From Pseudopyrenochaeta lycopersici (lineage: Eukaryota; Ascomycota; Dothideomycetes; Pleosporales; Pseudopyrenochaetaceae), in contig NHZP01000007.1 of the NCBI GenBank assembly GCA_003313425.1, positions 1 to 64,000 of the forward strand: 64,000 nt of DNA, in the 5' to 3' direction. The translations under genes and the position numbers were made by a program. Below, piece after piece: positions 22,734 to 35,809 of this stretch. The notes below the pieces were generated by a model. That model ran no database searches. It was not told where the DNA came from and was given only the letters and a program-made list of their open reading frames with translations. Position 1 is the first letter of the stretch; each line of letters starts with the position of its first letter.

Positions 22734-24578
22734 TTCTCTATATAATAGTCTAGGTGTAATGGGCTGCGCCCTTTAAGCAGGAGAGGCTTCGCTACTATCG
22801 CACGGGGAAAGAACTCCTTAATCTCCTCTGCCCCCTTTTCTTATTAGCTTGTACAAGTTAGCAGCTAGAGGAGCACGTTCCTCTTCGCTTGTACGAATAT
22901 ATATATATATCCTCTAAGGATACCTGTAACCTCTTCTCTATCTTTCTCCTTCTATAGTATAGGATAAATGCACACTTATTAGTCAGGCCTCTTCGCCCAT
23001 AACACTAGGGATAGTTCCCCCTACGCGATCTAGTAAACAGGCCGCCTCTACTAGCGAGACGCCTGACCCCCCTATTAGAGTTAACCCGCAGGTAGACAAA
23101 GAACTACTAACTCTTAGCGCGAGCACACCTTTAACTCTTAAGGAGCGTATCCTAGCCGCTAAAAAGAGACGCAATAAGCTCTAAGCGCTTCTACGCCTAC
23201 GCGTAATTAAGGAGGAAATCGCACAGCTAGAAAGTATTAAACGCGACCTTACCCTAGCCCTATTAGTAGATAGAACTCCTAAAGTTTAGGTTATAGAGGC
23301 GCGTAAGAGGAGCGCACCTAACGCGTTCCTGCCTCTACACGTAAAACGTACGCTTAAACCTAGAGATCTATCTAAATACTAAGAAAGGAACTTAAAGGAA
23401 TATTATAAGTTTTTTTACTTATATAAAGTAGTATTTTAACTCTTACTATAGGAATTTTATCTTAATAATAATAAAGTTATCTAGGCTATATAGTACCTAG
23501 GAGGAGACCTAAGAGACCTTTAGTATACGCACTCTAAGCGCGTATTTAAAGTAAATAGAATAATACCTACCTAGGAATACTTTAAGTAATATATACTTAA
23601 CTTACTATCTAACCTAATTAATAATAGCCTTAAAGCGGCTACAGAGCACGCTTAGGCTATGTAGTAGAAAGACTAGACTATTTAGTCCTTTATAACCTAC
23701 CTTAATATTATTAAAGATTAACTTACGCCTTATACTAAGGTATAGAGAGTTTAGTATCTCTTCTTAAAGTTAAGGCCTAAATTATAGAGGGCTATTACTA
23801 ACTACTACTAGATTCCTATAACTAGAGAGGATTTAATAGTATTAGGCTTTACACTTAAGTAGAACCTGCGCTAAGCCCTGCTAACGTAAGACTAGTATAC
23901 GCGTAATATATTTAAGGGAAAATCCTAGAAAAGCACTCTAAAATATAAACTAAATAAGCCTTCTTATAGACTATAAGATAAATGTAAAGTTACCTACTTT
24001 AATTATAAGAACGTTAGATACTACGCTAATAAGTGCTAAAGTAGTAATCTAAACTACCTTCTAGTACGTATTAACTAGATAGGAAAAAGTTAAGCCTTAC
24101 TAGCAATCTAGGAATAGTAAGGCGTATACTTATTAATATTTTGCTAGGTATAAAGTATAAGTGCAGCGCAGCCGTAGAGACAGGCCCTAAGAAGGAACTC
24201 TAAGTTATCCTTAACCCCTAGGCTAACGTTAGCTTAATTAGTTAGAAGCTAGCTGTTAAGATAGGACTACTACTACTTAAAGGAGTAGAGCTCCTAAGAC
24301 TAGGTTAGATTAGTACCTAACGTTAGAATACCTATACAGTATATAAGCTTTAGGTGCGTTTAACAGATAATAATAGCGTTAGTTACTAAGCTTAAGTTAC
24401 AGCGTACAGAGTAGATAAGGTGGGCGTTCCTCTTTTACTTAGTAACCCTTTTTTATAATAGCAGAATATTTATATTAACTGTAGCTCTTAAACATAGCGT
24501 TAGGAGTATACCTTAGCTAATATTAAGCTTATTACTACTATAGAACTTTATAAAGATATAAAGTAAACTAGCTCTAAC
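22734..24578 (+). mobile_element. Element X: Gypsy leader, gag and protease part, interrupted
   Basis: After the tandem LTR-like units, a leader and a Gag-like frame (SSKQAAS..., with LKERILAAKKRR near 23140) can be read, then a degraded zinc knuckle (CKVTYFNYKNVRYYANKC, about 23975-24035) and a protease-region sequence. An inverted copy is at 33274-35809. The copy is interrupted by a solo Z LTR at 22755-23004, and is cut off at CTAAC 24574-24578 by the 5' LTR of the full-length Z element. RIP mutations are heavy after 23350 and lighter before. Confidence 0.75.
22755..23004 (+). repeat. Solo LTR of element Z with CTAGG target duplication
   Basis: A complete 250-bp Z LTR (TGTAATGGG...CCCATAACA) is flanked on both sides by CTAGG (22750-22754 and 23005-23009). 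The inverted X copy (near 35540) shows the uninterrupted site. It has fewer RIP changes than the LTRs at 4286 and 31308, so it is probably a younger insertion. Confidence 0.95.
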
Positions 24579-24828
24579 TGTAATGGGCTGCGCCCTTTAA
24601 GCAGGAGAGGCTTCGCTACTATCGCACGGGGAAAGAACTCCTTAATCTCCTCTGCCCCCTTTTCTTATTAGCTTGTACAAGTTAGCAGCTAGAGGAGCAC
24701 GTTCCTCTTCGCTTGTACGAATATATATATATATCCTCTAAGGATACCTGTAACCTCTTCTCTATCTTTCTCCTTCTATAGTATAGGATAAATGCACACT
24801 TATTAGTTAGGCCTCTTCGCCTATAATA
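24579..24828 (+). repeat. 5' LTR of element Z copy 2
   Basis: A 250-bp LTR starting TGTAATGGG and ending CCTATAATA, where the usual CCCATAACA has two RIP-type changes. CTAAC precedes it. Confidence 0.92.
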
Positions 24829-24858
24829 GAAGGAGAAAGATTAATAACTTAAAAAATA

Positions 24859-27800
24859 ATGGACAGACACTAAGGGCCCTTAAACTAACAAGCGTACGAG
24901 CTATAATAACAAGAGCACCAGATGCAGATGACAGGAGCCTTAGGACAGCAGTAACACCAGCTGCACCAGCACGCACCTCAGCAACACCAGTTGCATCAGC
25001 ACGACCCCTAACAACTACGCAATAACCAACCCTCAGCAGAAGATCTATTAGTAACAGTTAACTCCTTACGAGACAGCCTTAACGAGTTAGCTAGTTAACA
25101 GTAGAGCCAGCCGTACGAGTTATTACAGAACTAAGTTTAGGAGCTAAAGAACTTAGTCGCTGAATTAAGCAGTGCACAGACAGCACGCACAGTCTCTACC
25201 TCCTTTTTAACAGAATAGCAAGACTCTCCTGTATAAGAGATTAGGAAACTAAGACTACTAAATATAGAAGTCTTTAAGAAAGGCTTATATAAGTAATATC
25301 TTTAATAGAAAATAAAGGTCTAAGCAAAGCTGTACAGAGACTGTACAGCCTACCTAGATAATAACAGTAGAGTAAATTACGTTATTACTTGTACGACAGG
25401 CTAAGCGTTTAACGCCCTTAGCCTATATATAATAAACCTTATAAATAGGCTAGTAACGCTATCCCTTCTTAAGCTATAGTCCTACCTTAATAACTTCTTT
25501 AAGGACCCTACAGTAAGAGAGAAAGCCCTTAAATACCTCTATACGACTAAGTAAGGAAGAACAGAATTTAACCCTTATATCTAAGCGTTTAACCTTAAGC
25601 TCCTTAAAGCTAGGTTAGACAACGTAAGCTACGTTTAGAAGATTAACTATCTTAAGAGTAGCTTAAACAGTAAGCTACTAAGGACCTAAGTAGGTTATTA
25701 ACTACTATTTAAAGAAATATATAAAGAGTTCGTATAATAGACTAGGGTAACCTAAGAAAATTTAAGAGCTGTAAAGAGAATTACTATAAGTAAAAGCTAT
25801 ATAGGCAAAGCGTATAATACGCAGAGCTAACTAATAACCTAAAGAGATAATAATAAGATAGACTAGATAACTTCTGTAGGAGCTTACTAGCTCTGTGCAA
25901 AACTTAGAAAAGAATTCTAGGGAACACGTAAATAGGTCTAAGAAAGAAAAGAGAATAGCGCTTGTTTAAGGTGCAGTCTGCATAACTACTAAGTAGCCTA
26001 GTGTACGATAAAGTTATTAAACAGCTAAGAAGGCTATTATATAAGATAGGTTAATAAACCTATAAAACCTATAAAGATTGCATCTGCAACTACTAAATAA
26101 GTAACAGAATCCTTATCCTCTTTAGACGAGGGAAAAGAGTAGCTCTAGCATAAAGTTATATGCTAGAGCCTGCATAAGTCTAAAACCCTATACGAATAAT
26201 AAGGTTACTTTTACTATAGCTAGTAACTACAAAACCTATATCTGTAAATGTTATTATTAATTCTGTATAACTAGCTACTACTATAATTAATAACAGTTAC
26301 TGCACCTACTATTTATTAAGTAAGAAACTCGTAAGGGACTTAAACTTACTACGTATTAAGATCCTCCCTATTAAGATTAAAAGGGTAAATAAATAAAAGA
26401 GTATAGTGTTGTATATTACTAAATTTTTATTAGACGTAGGAGGAATACAGCAGCACGCAGCTGCGTACGTTACCCTAACTACTTACTAATACGATATAAT
26501 CCTTAAGAAGACTTAGTTAGAGAGCATTAAAGGCGTTATTAACGCAGAGAAGAAACTATACTTAAAAGTATATAAGGTTACTGTACGTAGTATAGAACAC
26601 GTTACCCTAGACTTTAGCTATACCTTAGTATTAGCTATAGCTTTCTAATACTACGTACGATACTATAGATAGAGCTATAGTAAGACTTAAATCTTTACTA
26701 TAAGCCTAAGGGACATTAAGAAAGTACTACGCCTAAAGGTCTAGAAAATACTATAGAAAATATATAACGCCTTACTAGCTTACGTACAACCTTATCTAAA
26801 GATATTCCTACCTAAAGAAGGAAATAAGCTACCCCTATAGTAAGGCCTATAATAGGACTACGTAATAGAGTTAGAAGAGAAGAATAGATAGAAGCTAGAG
26901 ATACTATACAGACCTCTCTACGTAATATTAAGAGATAAACTCTTAGTACTAAGGAAGATACTATTAGACCTCCTAGATAAAGGGTTTATCTATATAAGCA
27001 GCTTACTAGCAGCCTTACTTATACTATTCGTACGTAAGCTAGGAGGAGGACTATAATTCTGTGTAGACTACAGAGCTCTTAACGCCCTAACTAAGAAGGA
27101 CTGTTACCTACTACCTCTTATACGTAAGACGTTAAACTAAATTAGATAAGCTATATAGTATACTAAGCTAGACATTACTACAGTATTTTATAAGATAAGG
27201 ATAAGTAAAGGATTAGAATAGACAACTGCGTTTTAAATATAATTTAGATTATATAAGTAGCTAGTAACGCCCTTTAGCTTAGTAAATATACTAAGTACCT
27301 TCTAGAGGTATATTAACTAGGCCCTATAAGACTTCTTAGACAACTTCGCCTCTATATACTTAGATAATATCCTTATCTTTACTAAAGGATCCCTCTCTTA
27401 GCACTACGCCTACGTATAAAAAGTATTAGATCGCCTATAAGAAGTAGGACTATACCTAGAACTAAGTAAATATAAGTTTAATATTTAGCGTATAAAGTAC
27501 CTTAGCTTTATCTTAGAAGTATAGAAGAGTATATTTATAAACTCTAAGAAAGTCTAAGCTATTTAAGAATAGGAGGCCCTAATAATAGTTAAAGGCGTAT
27601 AAAGATTTCTAGGGTTTACTAACTTCTATAAATACTTTATCCTAAACTTCTCTTAACTAGTAAAGCCTCTTATATAGCTAATAAGAAAAGAAGAGAAATT
27701 CTTATAGGATATAGAATAAGACTAGAGTTTCTAAGCTCTTAAGGATACATTCTTAGCAGATAAAGTCCTTACTACTTTCTTACTTAAATAATAGATAATA

Positions 27801-29930
27801 GTAGAATATAACTTTTTAGGCTTTACTATAGGCAGTATACTATTATAAGAAGATAAGTAAGGAACCTTTTATATAGTAGCTTACCTCTTAAGGAAATTTC
27901 TAGCGTATAAGAGTAACTACCTAATTTATAATAAGGAGTTACTAGTAGTTATTATATGCCTAAATAAATAGGACGCAGAACTCTATAGCGTATAAGAATT
28001 TAAAGTAATTACTAACTATAAGAACCTAGAGTACTTTATAAAGAAGTAAAAGATAACAGAATAACACGTATAATAGTTAGTCTACCTATTATAGTTTAAT
28101 AATATAAAGCTATAGTACTGTCTAGGCAAAGAGAACACCTAAGCGGACGCACTATCTAGAAGAGACTAGGACCTACTACAAGGAACAGACAACAGCCGCC
28201 TAGTAAGTAGAGAGTTTGTTATGTTAGTACAAGCCTAATAGTAAGATCTAATAGTTATAGGAGTCGTACGAACCCCTACGTTAACCCTTAACAGCTTAAT
28301 TATAGCTAAGTCCCTACTAAAAGCTCTAAGTCTTAAGGACTTAATTAGTAAATACTAGGACTAAGCCTTACAAGATAACTTAACTTATTAGGAAGTCTAC
28401 GACGCTATAAAGCTAGGTGCTAGGTCGCTTCCTAGTATAACGAGGAAACTTACTATATTACTAAGAGATTGCATAATTAACTTAGAGAGAAAGCTCTAAT
28501 AGAGATCTAGGATCTAGGTGCCTGAAAATAAACCCCTTCGTACGGGAATTATCTAGCAAGTACATCTAGCTGTGCAAACAGGTTACCTAGGAAGAGAAGA
28601 AACGTACCGCACGCTAGCTAGTACCTAGTACTAGCTAGGTATGAGTGAAAACGTCCGCTAATTCGTACAGAATTACAGCTTATGTAGACAAAGCACCCCG
28701 TAGAGAGACAGTAAGCACAGATACCTACGCCTGTTACTAGTACCTAGTTATACGTAGCAAGACTTAATAGTTAACCTTATTACTAGTCTACTACTGTTAT
28801 CTAGCTGCACTAACTTAATAGTAGTTAAAGACTACCTAGGTAAAGGCGTAATACTAATCCTACTTAAGATAATTAAAGTAGATAATATAGCCTAGGTATT
28901 TATATAAGAAGTCTTCTACTACTATAGGCTCCTTAGGTCTATTATATTAGACAGGGGCACGTAATTTATAAGTAAACTATAGGGAAAAATCTGTAAACTC
29001 TTAGGAGTATAGAGGAACCTGTTCACAGCCTACTACCTATAAACAGACAGTACTATAGAACGCGCGAATAGTAATATTAAAGCAGTTAATTAAATCTTTT
29101 ATAACTACGACTAGAATAACTAGGCAACGCTATGCCTAATCCTTAAGCTAATACTAAACACTTATATAAACTCCTCTATAGGCGTCGCTCCTTTCTTCCT
29201 TTTACACGGCTACCTAAACTCGCCCTTCCTAGAGCTACCTAGGAAATTAGCTAGCAGTAACCTACTTAACAGAGTAACACCCTCTAGCGAATAAGCAGAA
29301 AGCATTATATAAACGCTAAAATAAGCTGCTAACTAGGCTATCTTAGCTATAACACACGCTTAATAATAACAGGAAGCACAGGCGAATAAGACACGTCGCC
29401 TAGCTCCTAAGTATAAGGTTAGAGACTGAGTATAGTTAGACCTTAGGCACGTACAAACTACACGCAGAAGTAAGAAACTCGACTAGAAAAGTAAGAAGTA
29501 CTAAGTCGCCTGCGTACGAGACCCCTATTAGGTTAAGCTTTATATACTATAGAGAACTAAATTATACTATGTAGAGAAGCTAAGACTAGCTACTAAAGAC
29601 CCCTTCCTATCACAACAAACTAATAACTTAAACCCTACTACTATTATCGTACGAGATAATAACCTATAGGAAGACTACCTTAAATAGGTAATTAAAAATA
29701 TCTAAGATAAGCGCTTATAAAATTAATATAACAAGTTCTATATAAAATAGGAGGGGTACTATAACCTAACTTAGGAGCTAGAAGAGAATCTTATTACTAC
29801 AGAAGCCTATAAGAAATAGAGGACTTATATATAGCCTATATAGCTACTATCTAGGAAACTACTAAAAGGTTAAAGAAATAAGCTAGTATAAGCTAACTAA
29901 CTCTGTATAAGACCCTCTAACCCAAGACGT
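24859..29930 (+). pseudogene. gag-pol: gag-pol relic of element Z copy 2
   Basis: An ATG at 24859, 30 bp past the LTR, opens a Gln/His-rich Gag start. The Gag core follows, with a zinc knuckle near 25960-26010 (C-x2-C-x3-H...C). The protease region is near 26330-26650. RT carries FCVDYRALN at 27057 and YLDN near 27355. The integrase finger is near 28570-28700, the core at 28740-29110, and a chromodomain-like part near 29690-29820. Stops are nearly all TAA/TAG, as RIP predicts. It differs from copy 1 mainly by C/T and G/A changes, so both descend from one recent family. Confidence 0.9.
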
Positions 29931-31038
29931 CTAAGAAACATTTATCCTCCTCAGGCTTAGTAAGGACTTAACCCTAACCTTAACTACGCTGAGGAACAGA
30001 GACTCTGTTAGAAGGTAGGAGAGGTAGAGCACGCCTAGCTATATAAGACGCACCGTAATCTTACCACACGTAATTAGAGTAAGCCCCGCTCTACTTACTA
30101 GTAATAGAGACATACCTAGTAAAAGCTGTAAACGTATAACGCTCTTATATAGCCTTAGTACAGTTATTAGAATAGAAGTTAGTGTTAAGGGAACTGTAGC
30201 TATAAATAAGGTAGGCTTTAAGGTAGGATTAATAACTAGAGAGGAGTTACTAAGCGTTAATTGTATAACAAGTAATAATAGGAGAGAAATTATTAAGACT
30301 ATAGCCTTACTAAGTATTATATAAAGATTAATTAACAGGATAAAGGAAGAATTTAGCGATGCGAACTAGTGTAATGGGCTGCGCCCTTTAAGCAGGAGAG
30401 GCTTCGCTACTATCGCACGGGGAAAGAACTCCTTAATCTCCTCTGCCCCCTTTTCTTATTAGCTCGTACAAGTTAGCAGCCAGAGGAGCACGTTCCTCTT
30501 CGCTCGTACGAACATATATATATATCCTCTAAGGATACCTGTAACCTCTTCTCTATCTTTCTCCTTCTGTAGTATAGGACAAATGCACACTCGTTAGTCA
30601 GGCCTCTTCGCCCATAACAACTAGCTTAGGCTAAATAACGTTAGACATAGAAAAGAAAAGAGAAATAAGACGTATAGAAGTAGTTATAAAGAGACAGTAA
30701 AACTTATCTATAACTAGAGTATCTAGGATATACTAGATTACGTAGTTAGTAGGGAGAAGAGACGTATTACCCTAAGTAGTAGGAATAATAATACTAGCAG
30801 GTTAAGTTTAGTTAAGAGCAGTTTAAGTAAGCTAAGCGTAAGTAACCTAAGTAATATCAGCCCTAGCAGCTGCGTGCGTAGATATAATGTTACTAGTAGT
30901 TATACGAGTAAGATAGTTTACACTACTACTATAACTACTAGGACCCCACACACCGCGATTAGGCTAACTAGCTAAGGGAGCTACTTTAGGAGGTATGTTA
31001 GTAATAATAGGAAGACGAGTCGTACGCAAGTAAGTTAA
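29889..31038 (+). pseudogene. Third open frame of element Z, copy 2, split by a solo LTR
   Basis: This is the same frame as 3123-4016, ending at TAA 31036-31038 and interrupted at 30365-30624 by a solo LTR with its ACTAG duplication. It keeps CAA where copy 1 has TAA (near 29925), which shows that those stops were Gln codons. The basic Ser/Arg/Asn-rich sequence aligns with copy 1 without visible indels. Its function is unknown. Confidence 0.6.
30370..30619 (+). repeat. Solo LTR of element Z inside element Z, ACTAG duplication
   Basis: A complete 250-bp LTR, flanked by ACTAG at 30365-30369 and 30620-30624. The unoccupied site is visible in copy 1 at about 3592-3615. It is among the least RIP-mutated LTRs in the window. 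Confidence 0.97.
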
Positions 31039-31284
31039 AGTTAAGCAGTAAAAGAGGAAGAAAGAGTTAGAGGAAAAGCTCTTTATATGAGCACGAGCGA
31101 GCAAATAACTAACCTCTCCTCTACTTTACGTTATTAGGTAATAATAATAAGTAAAGGAGGAAAATTACTTATAAATAAATAAGAAAAAGTATACGTAATA
31201 TCTCTACTTTTACAGCATAATAATATAACGCTACCTATATAAGTATAAGGTTAAAGTTAAACTACGTATAAAAAAGTAACACAG

Positions 31285-31307
31285 TTATTTAAGGAGGAGG
31301 AGAGTAT
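31285..31307 (+). other. Polypurine tract of element Z copy 2
   Basis: A purine-rich stretch (AAGGAGGAGGAGAG) lies directly before the 3' LTR, the expected plus-strand primer site for reverse transcription. Confidence 0.75.
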
Positions 31308-31557
31308 TATAATAGGCTGCGCCCTTTAAGTAGGAGAGGCTTCGCTACTATCGTACAGGGAAAGAACTTCTTAATCTCCTCTGCCTACTTTTCTTATTAG
31401 CTCGTATAAGTTAGTAGCTAAAGGAGCATATTCCTCTTTACTTATACGAATATATATATATATTCTCTAAGGATACCTGTAACCTCTTCTCTATCTTTCT
31501 CCTTCTGTAGTATAGGACAAATGCACACTCGTTAGTTAGGCCTCTTCGCCCATAACA
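31308..31557 (+). repeat. 3' LTR of element Z copy 2
   Basis: A 250-bp LTR starting TATAATAGG (RIP-changed) and ending CCCATAACA, followed by CTATA and element Y sequence. It carries more RIP changes than the 5' LTR or the solo LTRs. Confidence 0.92.
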
Positions 31558-33273
31558 CTATAGCTACTTCCTATTCTTCTAGGGTTAGCGCGTTAATATA
31601 CTATACTTTATACATATATTACGCGCGTAGTTAGCAGTTAAGTTCTATAATATCTTTTTCTACTTTTATAGGCGTAGATAGCCTTAGGGTTCTTAGTTAA
31701 TATTAGCTCTAGAAGTTCTCCTCTTTTTATTCCTTAGTTAAGAGTACTATAGTATTACTAAGGTCTTCTATAGTATCTTTATAGACTAGAGATAGAAAGC
31801 TGTTACTTTCTTCTTTATCTTTACTATACTAGGTTCCTAAGATCCCTTTTATAGTAGGTTCTAAGAGAGGTAGCTATAGCACCTCTATATCTTAATCCTC
31901 TTCCTCTTAGGTTATAATAACTTCCTATACCTTATTATTATTATTTTCTTCTTTTATAACTATTATATTAATCTAGGGAGTTACCTTATTCTTCTTTCTA
32001 TAATCCTTAGCTATATAGCCTTTCTTATTATAGTTAAAACAGGTTATTTCTTTCTTCTTTTCTCCCTTACTTAACTTTTCCTTATTAAGGTTATCTAGAT
32101 ATATTACCTTAGATTCCTTAGACGTGTAATATCCTAAGACCCCTTATAGCTAATATTAGTAGCGTAGACAACTACTATTAGATTTATTATAATAATCCTT
32201 TTATAGTTTCTTATCTTCTAGTATTTATCTAGGTTATTATCCTACTAGTCGCACGCGAAGCTTATAGAGCTCTACATCTAGTTAGATAGTATTGTTAATT
32301 AGGTCGTCTAGTGTCGTAATCTTCGTGCCTGTATATATAAGCTTAGTCTAGACGTCTACTTTCAGGCCTTATTTATACATAGTTTTTAGGGTATTGTTAT
32401 TTTAGCTAGTTTACCTAGCGTAACCTAAAAATTTATTAGTATAGTTAGCTACAGACTTAGTTTACTATATATTTTAAACTTTATATTCTGTAATAGTTAC
32501 CTTGTTTAAGAGTCTAAACGCTTAGCGTATACATGCTTTAAATCTGCCCGTCTCTTCAAATATAGTAATTAGTTCTGAAGGCTTTTCTTTATCGCTTATA
32601 TACTTAACTAGGTAAGGCTTTACCTATTTAGCAGCTTCGCCTCTTATATAGCTAGATATAATTACTACTTAATTATTATTATCTATAGTAGTTGTATTAA
32701 ACTTAAAGAAGAGGTTAAACTAGAGTAACTATTCTTTAAGCTTAAAGTAATCCCTATAGAAGAGGTCTAGTTTAGCGACAGCGTTGCCTAGCCTAGTAGC
32801 ATAGTAGTTCGTGTTTTCTATCTTAGTATTACTTATTTTAAGGGTGTTTAAAGTATAAAGAATCTTAAAAGCTATTAGTAAGGATAACTAATAAGATTAT
32901 AAGGTTAGTTCTCTAAGATAGAGTAAGGGACTAGATAGAAGGGGGTTTAATACTAAGACAGTAAGAGGGCGCTTCTATAAAGAGTACTAAGAGTTAAGAA
33001 TAATTAGTATTACTATTACTATACTATAGAGTATAATATTAAGTTAAATATACTAAGCTATAAAGGTTTATTATAGTAATCTATATATATAAGGAGTCTT
33101 ATAAGACTACCCTATTCTTACAGAGTCTTATACAGAGACTGCATATCAGTATATAAGATTCCTAAGACTGTAAGACTCGTAACAAGTCACGTGTTCTTAG
33201 GTACAGCCTCGTACTTTGGCGCACGTACTAGTCCGCGGGGCTTCTTAAGGCGGCTGTCTCTTAGTATATTCTT
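31558..33273 (-). mobile_element. Element Y copy a: Gypsy LTR, leader and gag, truncated
   Basis: The minus strand reads from an LTR-like end at 33273 (TGTTACGACCC) through a leader into Gag, with a zinc knuckle near 31995-32045 (CFNYNKKGYIAKD, His changed to Tyr). The copy stops at 31558, at the Z LTR. The leader and gag part (about 31558-33075) matches 39054-39930 in the same orientation. Region 32200-32800 is less AT-rich than the Y copies further right. Confidence 0.7.
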
Positions 33274-35809
33274 GGGTCGTAACAATAGTGTGCTGCGTAC
33301 CTTAAAGGTAATACTGCTACTACTTAAAGCTGTATATAATTACTAAGAGCTCTAAATTATATATTTTATAATTTAGCTTGGCGCTCTAAAGCTTCCTAAA
33401 TATAAAAGTAATTAGATGCTATTTTTTATCTTTAAATAACAATAATAGAATACCTAAGATAGCAAAGGTAGACGTTTCTATCTTTATGCGTATTACGAGA
33501 GTAGGGTTAAAGTAGCGCAGGATTAGCGCACTTAAAAAGCACTCTTTAAGCTTCTTAAATAACGTATTTACTGCATTATTTTAATAAAAATCCTAATTAC
33601 CCTTAAGTAATTTAGTAAGAAGAGCTATTTCTTAGGTGTATCCCTTAATAAAACGTTAATAAAAGTTAGTAAACTTAAGAAAGGACTAGAGTTTCTTAAT
33701 ATTTATAAGCTATAGCTATTAAGTAATAGTCTTAACGCGCGCTTAATCTGCGTAGATTCTGCGTGTTATAATAATAAACCTAAGAAAGTAAACCTTACTT
33801 AATATAAAGGTATACTTTTTAAAGTTAGTAAAGAGCTCTACCTTTTTATTATTAAATATATTACTATAGGTAGCTAATGTATTAGGGATACGCGCTTCTA
33901 GCGCGACACGCGCTCTAAAGATGCGAGTATTATACTCTAAACTTTTACCTATAACTTATAGTACTCCTAAAAGGTATGCGTTAGAGCTAGTCTACTCTAT
34001 ATCTTCTTAAAGTTACGTAGTAGTAATAAGCTTAATATTAGCTAAGGTATACCCTTAACGCTATATTTAAGAGCTATAGTTAATATAAATATTCTAGTAT
34101 TATAAAAAAGAGTTACTAAGTAGAAGAGGAACGCCCTCCTTATCTACTCTATATGCTGTAACCTAAGCTTAGTAAGTAACGCTATTATTATCTATTAAGC
34201 GCACCTAAAGCTTACATACTACGTAGGTATTCTAACGCTAGGCACTAATCTAACTTAGCCTTAGGAGATCTGCTCCTTTAAGTAGTAGTAGTCCTATCTT
34301 AACAGCTAGTTTCTAACTAATTAAGCTAACGTTAGCCTAGGGGTTAAAGATAACTTAGAGCTTTCTTTTAGGGCCTATCTCTATAGCTACGTTATACTTA
34401 CGCTTTATACCTAGTAAAATATTAATAGGTATACGCCTTACTATTCTTAGATTACTAGTAAGGCTTAACCTTTTCCTATATAGTTAATACGTACTAGGAG
34501 GTAGTTTAGATTACTACTTTAGTACTTATTAGGGTAGTGTCCTACCTTATTATAATTATAGTAGGTAACTTTACTTTTATCCTATAGTCTATAAAAAGGC
34601 TTATTTTGTTTATATTTTAGAGTATTTTCCTAGAATTTTCCGTTAGACGTGTTACGTATATACTAGTCTTACATTAGTAAAGATTAGCGCAGGTTTTACT
34701 TAAGTATAGAGCTTAATACTATTAAATCCTCCCTAGTTATAAGAATCTAGTAGTAGTTAGTAATAGCCCTCTATAATTTAAGCCTTAACTTTAAGAAGAG
34801 ATACTAAACTCTCTATACCTTTATATAAGGCGTAAGTTAATCTTTAATAATATTATAGTAGGTTATAAAGAACTAAATAGTCTAGTCTTTTTACTGTATA
34901 GCTTAAGTATGCGCTATAGCTACTTTAAGGCTGCGATTAATTAGGTTAGATAGTAGGTTAAGTATATACTACTTAAAGTATCCCTAAGTAAGCATTATTT
35001 TATTTACTTTAAATACGCGCTTATAGTGCGTGTACTAAAGGTCCTTAGAGTCTCCTCTTAGGTACTATATAGCTTAGATAACTTTATTATTATTAAAGTA
35101 AAACTCCTATAGTAAGAGTTAAAATACTACTTTATATAAGTAAAAAAACTTATAATATTCCTTTAAGTTCCTCTTTTAGTATTTAGATAGATCTCTAGGT
35201 TTAAGCGTACGCTTTACGTATAGAGGCAGGGATACGTTAGGTATGCTCCTCTTACGTACCTCTATAACCTAAACTTTAGAAGTCCCTTCTACTAATAGTA
35301 CTAGAGTAAGGTTATATTTAATACTTTCTAGCTATGCGATTTCCCCCTTAATTACGCGTAGGCGTAGAAGCGCTTAGAGCTTATTACGTCTCTTTTTAGC
35401 AACTAGAATACGCTCCTTAAGAGTTAAAGGTGTACTCGCGCTAAGGGTTAGTAGTTCTTTATCTACCTGCAGGTTAACTTTAATAGGGAGGTTAGGCGTC
35501 TTACTAGCAGAGGCGGCCTGTTTACTAGATTACGTAGGGAGAACTATCCCTAGACTATTATATAGAGAAGTATTATTATATAATGTATAGTTTTAGGTAA
35601 TAGTACTTGCTTTACACTACAGATAATAGTAAAGGGATAGTTCTGTATTACTGCTACTTAGCTATAGGAGAGAATAATACTTGTCGTCCCCGCTCTACGC
35701 AGCTAGCGCAGGTTTTAAGCAGGTCCGCCGCAGTGCGCGCTAGCCCTTAGAAAGGCCTAGCGCAATCATGCTGCAACACCAAGATTCAGATTCACGATAC
35801 TTTGTTACA
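33274..35809 (-). mobile_element. Element X copy b: LTR, gag, protease and part of RT
   Basis: This inverted copy of 22494-24578 starts at its LTR (35570-35809, CTTTGTTACA end) and runs left through gag, zinc knuckle, protease and a reverse transcriptase start (about 33450-34000), where it is truncated. It shows uninterrupted sequence at both points where Z LTRs entered copy a: near 35540 (CTAGG site) and near 33981-34020 (CTAAC site). Confidence 0.75.
35570..35809 (-). repeat. 240-bp LTR-like repeat of element X, inverted copy
   Basis: The reverse complement of the tandem units at 22254-22733, same length and less mutated than they are. Confidence 0.8.

Larger units (their letters stand above)
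24579..31557 (+). mobile_element. Element Z copy 2: full-length chromovirus, nested
   Basis: The order is 5' LTR (24579-24828), gag, protease, RT, RNase H, integrase, chromodomain, third frame, polypurine tract and 3' LTR (31308-31557). Without the solo LTR inserted at 30370-30619 it is about 6.7 kb. The left flank is element X and the right flank is element Y. The 5-bp flanks differ (CTAAC versus CTATA), so the two LTRs may not come from one insertion event. All genes carry RIP stops; the GC-rich LTR parts are relatively spared. Confidence 0.92.
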
